Below, in pieces: positions 51,141 to 58,797 of a stretch of 64,000 nucleotides of DNA (within the stretch, counting starts at the first letter, position 1; every line of letters starts with the position of its first letter). The notes under the pieces are model-generated. The model was given only the letters and a program-made list of their open reading frames with translations, was not told where the DNA came from and did no database searches. This DNA comes from Desulfobacteraceae bacterium. GTDB taxonomy: Bacteria; Desulfobacterota; Desulfobacteria; Desulfobacterales; Desulfosalsimonadaceae. The stretch spans positions 36,586-100,585 of the forward strand of contig JABZFM010000021.1 of NCBI GenBank assembly GCA_014237465.1, in the 5' to 3' direction. The translations under genes and the position numbers were made by a program.

Positions 51141-52964
51141 ATGAATAAAGAAAAGCTGATGTTAAATTCAATTCTTGATACCATTGATTATGCCATTTAC
51201 GTCATTTCCCAGGATTTTACGGTGGAATTTATGAACCGGCAAATGGTGGATTTGTTCGGGGAGGGAGTAGGGCAAAAATGTTACCAGGTCATCAATAAAA
51301 GTAATTCATTATGCCCCTGGTGCCGAAGCGATCAGGTTTTTGAGGGCGAGTCTTTTATCCAGGAGGTGTATATTCCAAAAGTAGATAAGACATTTAAAAT
51401 AACGTCATCTCCGTTTAAGGATTCGGATGGTAACGTTTTAAAGCTTGGTATTTACCATGACATTACGCAGCGCAAACAGCGGGAAGCCGAGCTGAAGTCT
51501 ACCATGGAGGACTATCGCAGAATTTTTGAGCATATTGCCGTGGGCGTCTATATCAGCACTAAAGAAGGGAAATTCGTGGATGCCAACCATGGGCTTTTGG
51601 ATATGCTGGGGTATTCCAGCAAGGAAGAGTTTTTAAAAATTGATATTATCAAGGATTTGTATCTGTTTCCCGAGGACCGGCGAATGTTTCAGGAGATGAT
51701 CGAAAGGGACGGTCGGGTTATTGATTACGAGGTCCAGTTCAAGCGTAAAGACGGCACGCCGATACCAGTCCTGATGACAAGCCATGTACGCTATGATCAT
51801 CAGGGAAATATTATTGGTTATGAAGGAATAAATGTTGATCAGACCCAACGATACCAGATGGAGCGTAAGATCAGGGAAGCCCATGATTTTATGAACAAGA
51901 TTGTTCAAAGTGCCCCGATCTCAATAATGGCAGCCGATCTGGCAGGCAATATTATCATATGGAATAAAGCGGCGGAAAAAACGCTGGGCTATGCGTCTTC
52001 CGAAGTGATCGGGAAAATGCATATCACAAAGATTTATCCTGAAGGAAAAGCCTTTGAAATTATGAAATTACTCCGCAGTCCTGAAGGCGGCGGTATCGGC
52101 GTTTTCCTGCCTCAGCCGGTTTTATATGTTCGCCAGGACGACCGGATAATAGAAGGGCATCTGTCGGCGGCTATGATTTATGATGATGATGGCAATGAAG
52201 TCGCAACGGTTGGTTCATTTGTGGATCTTACCGAACGAATTGAAATGGAACGGGCGTTGAGTAAAACCCAGGAACAGCTGCTGCATTCCGAAAAGCTGGC
52301 GGCCATGGGGCGTTTGACTTCACAGGTTGCCCATGAGCTGAACAATCCCCTGTACGGGATTATGAATACCCTTGAATTGTTAAAATCAGAAGTCCCGCCG
52401 GAAAATAAACGGCGCAAACTGCTGGATATGTCCCTTTCTGAAATTGTCCGGCTGGCGGATATGCTGAAAAAAATGCTGTCCTTTTCAAAGCCGGAACAGG
52501 AAATAAAAAAGCTTGTTAATGTCACCGTCATTGTGGATGAAATACTGCTGCTTCATGAAAAACAGTTCCAGGAGCACAGCATAAAAATTACGACGGATTT
52601 TGAGGCTGATCTGGTTGATGTTTATGCATCCACCAACCAGCTGCGGCAGGTGTTTCTCAATATGGTATCAAATGCCCGGGATGCCATGCCGGAAGGGGGA
52701 TCATTAACGGTTAAAACTTTTTCCGGAAGCGGGTTTGTCAATATTCAGTTCATTGATACCGGTGTTGGAATACCCGAGGAGAATCTTGGCAAAATTTTTG
52801 ACAGTTTTTTTACTTCCAAATCTAGTGTTAAGGGCGTGGGGCTCGGCTTGTCTGTCTGCTATGGTTTCATTAAAGACCATGGTGGAGATATCAATGTGGA
52901 AAGCAAACCGGGCGCCGGTACTACTTTTATCATTTCCCTCCCGGATCACCAGGAAGAGGGTTAA
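51141..52964 (+). CDS. Soluble PAS-domain sensor histidine kinase
   Basis: 607 residues with no membrane helix. Three PAS domains: 8-108, which carries Cys47, Cys58 and Cys61 (SLCPWCRSDQ) and may bind metal or sense redox; 122-235; and 248-365. A HisKA domain with phospho-acceptor His398 (SQVAHELNNPLYGIMN) follows, then the HATPase N, G1 and G2 boxes (MVSNARDAMPEGG, FIDTGVGIPEENL, SVKGVGLGLSVCYG). It phosphorylates a response regulator not present beside it. Ribosome site GGAGAGGTG. A glycosyltransferase gene starts five bases after its stop, an unusual partner. Confidence 0.92.
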   Translation: MNKEKLMLNSILDTIDYAIYVISQDFTVEFMNRQMVDLFGEGVGQKCYQVINKSNSLCPWCRSDQVFEGESFIQEVYIPKVDKTFKITSSPFKDSDGNVLKLGIYHDITQRKQREAELKSTMEDYRRIFEHIAVGVYISTKEGKFVDANHGLLDMLGYSSKEEFLKIDIIKDLYLFPEDRRMFQEMIERDGRVIDYEVQFKRKDGTPIPVLMTSHVRYDHQGNIIGYEGINVDQTQRYQMERKIREAHDFMNKIVQSAPISIMAADLAGNIIIWNKAAEKTLGYASSEVIGKMHITKIYPEGKAFEIMKLLRSPEGGGIGVFLPQPVLYVRQDDRIIEGHLSAAMIYDDDGNEVATVGSFVDLTERIEMERALSKTQEQLLHSEKLAAMGRLTSQVAHELNNPLYGIMNTLELLKSEVPPENKRRKLLDMSLSEIVRLADMLKKMLSFSKPEQEIKKLVNVTVIVDEILLLHEKQFQEHSIKITTDFEADLVDVYASTNQLRQVFLNMVSNARDAMPEGGSLTVKTFSGSGFVNIQFIDTGVGIPEENLGKIFDSFFTSKSSVKGVGLGLSVCYGFIKDHGGDINVESKPGAGTTFIISLPDHQEEG

Positions 52965-52969
52965 AGTTA

Positions 52970-54085
52970 TTGGATATTCTCAAGCTCTGTTATGAATATC
53001 CGCCGCTTGGCGGCGGCGGCGGGCATGTTGTGCAAGGACTTTCAAAACACCTGGTTCGTCAAGGTCACCATGTTGATTTGATAACCATGGACTATAAGGG
53101 GCTAAAGCGGTTTGAAAAAACAGGCACCCTTTTCATCCATCGAATCAAGTGCATCCGCTCCGGTCCAATTATATGCCACCCCCATGAAATGTTGAGCTAT
53201 CTTTTAGCAGCTTTTCCGAAAGCCTTAATGTTGTCCCGGAAAAAGCAATATGACATGATTCACGCGCACTTTATTTTTCCGGATGGAATACTGGCATATC
53301 TGGTATCAAAATTCACCGGTCTTCCCTATATCATCACCGCACATGGATCAGATGTTCCGGGATTTAACCCGGATCGGTTTGTGAATATGCATGATGTGCT
53401 TGCACCTGTCTGGAAAGAAATTGTCCGAACAAGCAGCCGGGTGATTTGTTTGAGCCATTATCTTGAATCTCTGTTAAAAAATAAAATGCCGCTGGCAAGC
53501 ACAACGATTATCCCCAATGGTTTTCCCATCGGAAGGTTCAGATCCGGCAGGTCAAAATTAAACAGGATTCTTACGGTCACCCGCATGTTCAAGCGAAAGG
53601 GTGTACAGTATTTTCTGAATGCATTAGATGGTTTGAATTTAAATCATGAAATACACATTGTTGGTGATGGGCCTTATTTAAGCGAATTAAAACAATTGTC
53701 AAAATTATTATCTCTTGACGTTGTATTCCACGGGTTTATTAAAAACGATTCAGAACAATTTACCGAGTTGATGGAAACTTCGAAAATTTTTGTTTTGCCT
53801 TCGGATTCGGACAATTTTCCGATTTCCCTTTTGGAAGCAATGGATGCCGGTATGGCAATTATTACTACCAGGCATACCGGTTGTGAAGAGGTCGTGGCTA
53901 ATGCCGGATTTTTAGTTGAACCCGGAGATGTTATAGCCATCCGTGAAGCGCTGGTCAGCCTTACAGAAAACCCCTCTTTGTGCCGCAAGTCCGGTGAAAT
54001 GGCGCGAAAACGCCTGGATGAACACTTCAGCTGGCCGATTGTTGCCAAACAATACATAAAAATTTATGAAGAAATCGGCCGGTAA
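52970..54085 (+). CDS. Family 4 glycosyltransferase
   Basis: 371 residues from TTG 52970, with AGGAAGAGGG upstream. N-domain YEYPPLGGGGGHVVQGLSKH (acceptor glycine loop) and IHAHFIFPDGILAYLVSKF, then YIITAHGSDVPGF. C-domain LTVTRMFKRKGVQYFLNAL, VLPSDSDNFPISLLEAMDAG with the E-x7-E region modified, and AIITTRHTGCEEVVANAGFL. A retaining transferase acting in the cytoplasm. It follows the kinase by five bases, so they share a transcript. It is separate from the 7-19 kb glycan cluster. Confidence 0.9.
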   Translation: MDILKLCYEYPPLGGGGGHVVQGLSKHLVRQGHHVDLITMDYKGLKRFEKTGTLFIHRIKCIRSGPIICHPHEMLSYLLAAFPKALMLSRKKQYDMIHAHFIFPDGILAYLVSKFTGLPYIITAHGSDVPGFNPDRFVNMHDVLAPVWKEIVRTSSRVICLSHYLESLLKNKMPLASTTIIPNGFPIGRFRSGRSKLNRILTVTRMFKRKGVQYFLNALDGLNLNHEIHIVGDGPYLSELKQLSKLLSLDVVFHGFIKNDSEQFTELMETSKIFVLPSDSDNFPISLLEAMDAGMAIITTRHTGCEEVVANAGFLVEPGDVIAIREALVSLTENPSLCRKSGEMARKRLDEHFSWPIVAKQYIKIYEEIGR

Positions 54086-54211
54086 TAAAAATCAAGATGG
54101 ATTATTCGACGGTATGCCGGTTCATAATTTTTTACTGTTAATTCGGTACAAGTTTGCTGACGTGAGTTGCTTTCAGATTTTTTAAAACGGGCTGTTTTGG
54201 GGAGTATTCAT

Positions 54212-55408
54212 TCAACTTTTTTTTGAGCGGGTCAGAAAATGAAAGTATTCCTGTACAAACTTTCCGGAAACGGTTTCCGCAAGAGAAAAGGACAATGCGC
54301 CGTTTTCAAGAAAAAAACCGGAAAAGGCAAAAAATACATTGCTGGAGAGAGTGAAAAGCATGTCATTGATCAAATGACGATTGATTAAAGCTTCGGAAAC
54401 CCCATGCAGGCGGCACCTGATTGGTCGGTGCGGATACAGGAGGCACTTTGAATCTCTGTTTAACGGGCACAAAATGTTTTTTTTGCGATACGCATCAATC
54501 AGAGACGCATCAACCAGGGCGTCTTTGACTGGTCGGTCGTTATTTTTATTTTTACATAAAAGGCGACGGAGGTCTTTAGCTTTTTTTGATATTTTGACTG
54601 CATCCGAAATGACTTCCAGCCGTTTTTCACTGGTCAGTGTTTTATTGGTTTTGTTGATTAAATAAATCACTTCAATTAACTGCAGTTCAAAATATTCAAA
54701 GCAGCAATCCAGTGTTTCGCTTCCGCAACGGGCTTCCACCTTATCAGGTTTTTCAGGGTTTTTAAGTTCTTCTTCTATTTTCCGGACCAATGCTTCATAA
54801 TCGGCAAAATAAGGGCTTAAATCAACGGCCTGTCGGTTTTCAAGAGAAGGCTCCCTTATTTTTAACGTGCCTGTTTTTTTGCCGTATTGTTTCAACAGGT
54901 TCCACTGGTCGTAATTGGTCGGCGTTGCCCGGGAATGCTGCAATGTTTTGGACGATAACTTTAAACCCATTCCTCTTCTTAGAAAGTATGACGAGACAAA
55001 TGTTCCGGTCCTTCCGATGCCGTGGCAACAATGGACCAGCGTTTTTTTACCCAGATAGATGGCCTCGTCCAGCCAGGCAAGGGCTTTTTCCATCTCATCC
55101 ATGTCAGGGGCATGCTCGTCCGGGATGGGAAAATAATACACCTCAAATCCGGATTTTTTCTCGATTTCATGCAAATCACAAAATTCGGCACACAGGTTGA
55201 TAATCGCATCAACGCCATGTTCCCTGATCGCGTCAAGTTCAACATACGATGTGGGGGCATAACCAACCGCCAGATTTTCGGTTATCCATGTAATTCGGTA
55301 GGCGGAATCACCTGTTTTATCCTTTGATAATTGCTCAGTTAACCTTGATTGAATGTTTAAGGCTTTGAATAATTTTTTTAAAAAACCGTTTTCAGGCGCA
55401 CTTTTCAT
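54212..55408 (-). CDS. Dual-specificity protein phosphatase fused to a cysteine-cluster domain
   Basis: 398 residues. N-terminal DSP domain (35-195): ITENLAVGYAPTSYVELDAI, VYYFPIPDEHAPDM with the general-acid Asp, and the P-loop LVHCCHGIGRTGTF, giving catalytic C127-x5-R133. The C-terminal domain (205-398) carries ARCGSETLDCCFEYFE and ILCPLNRDSKCLLYPHRPIR followed by CRLHG, a YkgJ/FliB-like metal-chelating cysteine set. This pairing of phosphatase and metal-site domains in one chain is unusual. It may remove phosphate from protein under redox or metal control. It is last in the minus-strand signalling block, after copy C of the repeat. Confidence 0.82.
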   Translation of the reverse strand: MKSAPENGFLKKLFKALNIQSRLTEQLSKDKTGDSAYRITWITENLAVGYAPTSYVELDAIREHGVDAIINLCAEFCDLHEIEKKSGFEVYYFPIPDEHAPDMDEMEKALAWLDEAIYLGKKTLVHCCHGIGRTGTFVSSYFLRRGMGLKLSSKTLQHSRATPTNYDQWNLLKQYGKKTGTLKIREPSLENRQAVDLSPYFADYEALVRKIEEELKNPEKPDKVEARCGSETLDCCFEYFELQLIEVIYLINKTNKTLTSEKRLEVISDAVKISKKAKDLRRLLCKNKNNDRPVKDALVDASLIDAYRKKNILCPLNRDSKCLLYPHRPIRCRLHGVSEALINRHLINDMLFTLSSNVFFAFSGFFLENGALSFSLAETVSGKFVQEYFHFLTRSKKS

Positions 55409-55440
55409 TTTTTTCTTTCTATGTTTTATTGATCAGCCTT

Positions 55441-55590
55441 GATAGTCCCGTAAAAAGCAACCGGATGGCTAAGTTAAAAGTTCTATATACAAGGCGTAAT
55501 GGTTTTTCAGGATCGAAATCATACATGTTGTATATTGAGTGCCTGAAAAACCATTACAACGCAGTAGATGGGGCTTTTAACGACGCCTCA
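55441..55590 (-). repeat. 150-bp terminal-inverted-repeat element, copy C
   Basis: Same element as copies A and B in the opposite orientation. It starts GATAGTCCCGTAAAAAGC and ends CTTTTAACGACGCCTCA. Its last bases coincide with the TGA stop of the upstream PEP-synthase-like gene, so here, as at argD, the element touches a stop codon. Confidence 0.85.
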
Positions 55591-58170
55591 GTCTTCAACT
55601 GAAGCAAAATGGTAACGGCCATTCATAAATTCTTCGACATATTTTGAGACCATGTCGCTGTCTTTGAGATACATATCCATTAATCTTGTGGCGCCCAGAA
55701 GACGTCCTGTCATGTCCAGTTTCTGAAAAATTATTTTTTGGGGTTCGCCTTTGAGTTCGGCGTCTACCAGGTCGCTTTTAATGGAAACTTTAAATCCCAG
55801 GCGGTCAAGAATACCTTTCAGAAAATCAGTTCGTAACATCCGTTTGGACATATCGCCGCCGCCCCCTGAAAATCGGAACTGAATATAATTATTTTCAGTC
55901 TGGTTGCCACAGATGACATCAAGGATGACAAAATGATAGCCGAATTTAAGGTTCAGATTCAGATAATCGTGAGATATAACCGCGTAACTGGCCAGCATGG
56001 CCGATTCGGCACTGATGATCCCGCCGCTCATGGCAATTTTATCATATTCCGCCCAGTTAAAGTGCGTAAAGTCCGACCAGTGGATGCCTGGATGCTGTAA
56101 TCCGTTTAATACGGCCTTCATGGGGACGCTCATCAGGTCTTCAATTTCAACGGTTTTTTTATTGACCGATTTTTTATTGTCCGGGTTTTGCCGCAGCCCT
56201 CCACCGACGTCCAGTACATAAAGAAGCATAGGGATTTCTGAAATTAACTTTTTTGAACCGCCGATTTTTCTCAGCCGTTTCTCACCCAGAAGAAACATCT
56301 CCCGCATCGCCATTTCGTGGGCAAACCTGATAATATCGTGAAGCGATCGGACCCCATAGGATACAAAAGACGGATCCTGCGGATCAATGAGTTTTAAAGG
56401 CGAAATAAAACTCATAATATATTTCAGCTTGCGCATAAACGGACTGGTTGACATCAGGTCTCTTCTGGCGCATGGGCTTTCCACCATGACCGGCACGATT
56501 CCATCATAAACTATTCTGCCGTCAGCATATACGGTAATTTCTTTACCCTGCGTCAGTGCAGCGGTGGCATTGCCGGTATTCACCAGGGTCGGAACGCCGA
56601 ATTCACGGGCAACTGATGGAAAATGTCCGGCCTTACTCCCGATGTCTGTGACCACCGCGCTGAGTTTGTCGATGACTTTGACGTAGTGGGGTGACGCATT
56701 TCTGACCACCAGCACGGCGCCTTGCGGGATTTTTTCAAGGTCCGATTCCCGTTCGGCTTTGAACACTTTTCCGGCCCCGATTCCGGAGCAGGCCATTTCT
56801 CCGCCGGAGACAAGAACGGTATTGGCCACATCGTCAAAAAGGCAATCTATGGGTTTTCTGTTTTCTTCTTCTTTTTTAAGCGGTCGTGATTGAAGGAGAA
56901 AAAGGCGTCCCTGTTGGTCTTTGCACCATTCAATGTCCTGTGCTTCCTTGAAAAAATTTTCAAGTTGGATGCCCCATTCGGCCAGTTTCAGCGCATTTTG
57001 ATCTTCAAGCGAAGGCCGGTCCTGTCGGTTTTCCCGGACAGAAACGATCTTTGTTCCACTGTCTTTGGAAAAGATCATCTGTGTCGCCTGAATTCCGGTT
57101 TTTTTTTCGATGATTCGAGGGGTTCGTTTTTCTTTCAAACTGATGGTGATGGTATCAGAGGACTGTTCGCCGCCAACCAGGGATTCTCCCAGCCCCCAGA
57201 TTGAGTGAATTTGCATGCGGCTTGAATTCATGTTTTCAAGGTCCCGCGTATAAATGATCCCGCTTGCCTCGGCATCGATCATCTCAAGGGCCAGAACGGC
57301 CATGGGCGTTTCAATATCCGACAGTCCGTAGCTGATTCTGTAAAACAGGGCGTTGGCGGAATATTTACTTGCAATGACGGCTTTGTAGGCATTTATTATT
57401 CCATCTTTGGTTACATTTAAAACAGTCCGGTATTGTCCGGCAAATGATGACTGGGAATCCTCGGCCACCGCACTGCTGCGCAGCGCCAGTCGGATGTCTC
57501 GTCCTTTGTCCCATTCCATGGCACTGAATGTCTGAAAAATAGATTTTTCGATGTCCGGGGGGACCTGGGCGCACATGATTTTTTCAATCAGCTGACCGGC
57601 GGCATCGTCCAAAGAGGCAATGGAATGGATATCAATCTTGACCAGTATGTCATCAATGAATTTTCTGAGGTTGTTAAATTCAATAAAGTAATAAAATGCA
57701 TTGGTGGTGACGACAAATCCTTTTGGTACGGGTAGATTGAGATTTTGACCGGCCTTGGCCAGGTTTAATGCCTTGTTGCCGGACAATACCGCGTTATCGA
57801 AGGGGATTTCGCTTAAGGGGAGTGTAAACGGGGGAGAAAATTTGAACTCCGGCGGGGCCAGCATGAATTTTATATAGAAGTTGAATTTTTTAAAATAGTC
57901 TTTTAAATCAAGGTAGCGGGAGGGACTCATTCTCCCCAGATCTTCTATGATGCTGCCAACACATTTTGCGAACGCATCATATTTGTTTTCAATGACTTTA
58001 AAGTCGACTTTGGTATTGTGATGATATATTTCTTCTAATTCCGCCATTAACTCATGGGCCTTTTTGTCCGCATTCAACAGGGATTTAAACGCCTCGTATT
58101 TTTCCCTGAGAACGGTTCCCGGTAAAAATACCTGGTAGGTCCAGTATTTAAAAAGGTTGCTTAAATGCAT
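55588..58170 (-). CDS. PEP-synthase-like phosphohistidine protein with divergent C-terminus
   Basis: 860 residues from ATG 58170 (AGGA upstream); a longer frame to 58299 runs through repeat sequence and is rejected. ATP-grasp domain (about 124-430): GNKALNLAKAGQNLNLPVPK, RLALRSSAVAEDSQSSFAGQ and the closing IEWCKDQQGRLFLLQSRP. Swivelling phosphohistidine domain (440-560) with the phospho-acceptor His516 in GSKAGHFPSVAREFGVP. The PEP/pyruvate TIM barrel of true PEP synthase is absent. In its place are about 300 residues of unfamiliar sequence (LDVGGGLRQNPD, FRFSGGGGDMSKRM). It may carry phosphate to another acceptor. It follows the kinase and response regulator genes. Confidence 0.85.
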   Translation of the reverse strand: MHLSNLFKYWTYQVFLPGTVLREKYEAFKSLLNADKKAHELMAELEEIYHHNTKVDFKVIENKYDAFAKCVGSIIEDLGRMSPSRYLDLKDYFKKFNFYIKFMLAPPEFKFSPPFTLPLSEIPFDNAVLSGNKALNLAKAGQNLNLPVPKGFVVTTNAFYYFIEFNNLRKFIDDILVKIDIHSIASLDDAAGQLIEKIMCAQVPPDIEKSIFQTFSAMEWDKGRDIRLALRSSAVAEDSQSSFAGQYRTVLNVTKDGIINAYKAVIASKYSANALFYRISYGLSDIETPMAVLALEMIDAEASGIIYTRDLENMNSSRMQIHSIWGLGESLVGGEQSSDTITISLKEKRTPRIIEKKTGIQATQMIFSKDSGTKIVSVRENRQDRPSLEDQNALKLAEWGIQLENFFKEAQDIEWCKDQQGRLFLLQSRPLKKEEENRKPIDCLFDDVANTVLVSGGEMACSGIGAGKVFKAERESDLEKIPQGAVLVVRNASPHYVKVIDKLSAVVTDIGSKAGHFPSVAREFGVPTLVNTGNATAALTQGKEITVYADGRIVYDGIVPVMVESPCARRDLMSTSPFMRKLKYIMSFISPLKLIDPQDPSFVSYGVRSLHDIIRFAHEMAMREMFLLGEKRLRKIGGSKKLISEIPMLLYVLDVGGGLRQNPDNKKSVNKKTVEIEDLMSVPMKAVLNGLQHPGIHWSDFTHFNWAEYDKIAMSGGIISAESAMLASYAVISHDYLNLNLKFGYHFVILDVICGNQTENNYIQFRFSGGGGDMSKRMLRTDFLKGILDRLGFKVSIKSDLVDAELKGEPQKIIFQKLDMTGRLLGATRLMDMYLKDSDMVSKYVEEFMNGRYHFASVED

Positions 58171-58189
58171 GACGGAATTTTCCTGGCAT

Positions 58190-58345
58190 TTCTTTATAAA
58201 AAGTTTGAAGTGACTAAAGTGATCTAAAGTGACTAAAGTTCCGGACTGCGCTAAACGCGCAACCATTTTTAAAATTAAAATTGATAATGCCGGAGGCATT
58301 TACCACAATCACGCCTTGGCGTGACTCACTTCACACTTTAGTTCA
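58190..58345. repeat. Palindromic repeat region
   Basis: Tandem AAAGTGACTAAAGTGATCTA motifs at the left and CACTTTAGTTC at the right are inverted relatives. CACGCCTTGGCGTG lies between them, the same core as at 38055. It sits between the response regulator and the PEP-synthase-like gene and holds no gene. Confidence 0.65.
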
Positions 58346-58378
58346 TTTTTAACTTTTCTGGTTTATCCCGGTTAGATG

Positions 58379-58738
58379 TTAAGCGCTTAATACATTGGCC
58401 ACTTTTTCTTCCAGTTCCTCCTTGTCAATGGGTTTGACACAGTATTCGCCGGCTCCCAGTTTTAAGGATTCCCGGGCCGTTTCAAGGGTGGGATAGCCTG
58501 TCAGCATAATGGCCCGTATGGTCGGTGCTATTTTTTTCAGTTCTTCCAGTACTTCAACACCGCTCATTTTTTTTAGTTTGATATCTAAAATCGCAAGGTC
58601 GATTGTATTGGACCGTAAATAATTTAAGGCCTCTTCCTCTTCCGTAAAAGTAAAAACCTGGTGACCTTTTTTTTGCAGAATCCTTTTGATCAGTATAGCT
58701 GCATCTAATACATCGTCTAACACTAAAATGTTTGCCAT
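58379..58738 (-). CDS. Single-domain response regulator
   Basis: 119 residues from ATG 58738, preceded by AGAGGAG; a start at 58768 has no ribosome site. Receiver fold: acidic pair DD (8-9), phospho-acceptor Asp52 (LAILDIKLKKMSG), Thr in IMLTGYPT, and Lys in YCVKPIDKEELE. There is no output domain, so it acts by protein contact, for example on the next gene's product. It lies 59 bases after the histidine kinase gene and is its likely partner. Confidence 0.94.
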   Translation of the reverse strand: MANILVLDDVLDAAILIKRILQKKGHQVFTFTEEEEALNYLRSNTIDLAILDIKLKKMSGVEVLEELKKIAPTIRAIMLTGYPTLETARESLKLGAGEYCVKPIDKEELEEKVANVLSA

Positions 58739-58797
58739 TTCCTGACTCCTCTTTTCACCATTGGCCATTAGGTTTTTTGTAAATAATAAATTTCCAC

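Noticed and set aside
58171..58299. Longer N-terminus for the PEP-synthase-like protein
   Set aside because: The 43 extra codons come from the repeat region, and a better ribosome site lies before the ATG at 58170.
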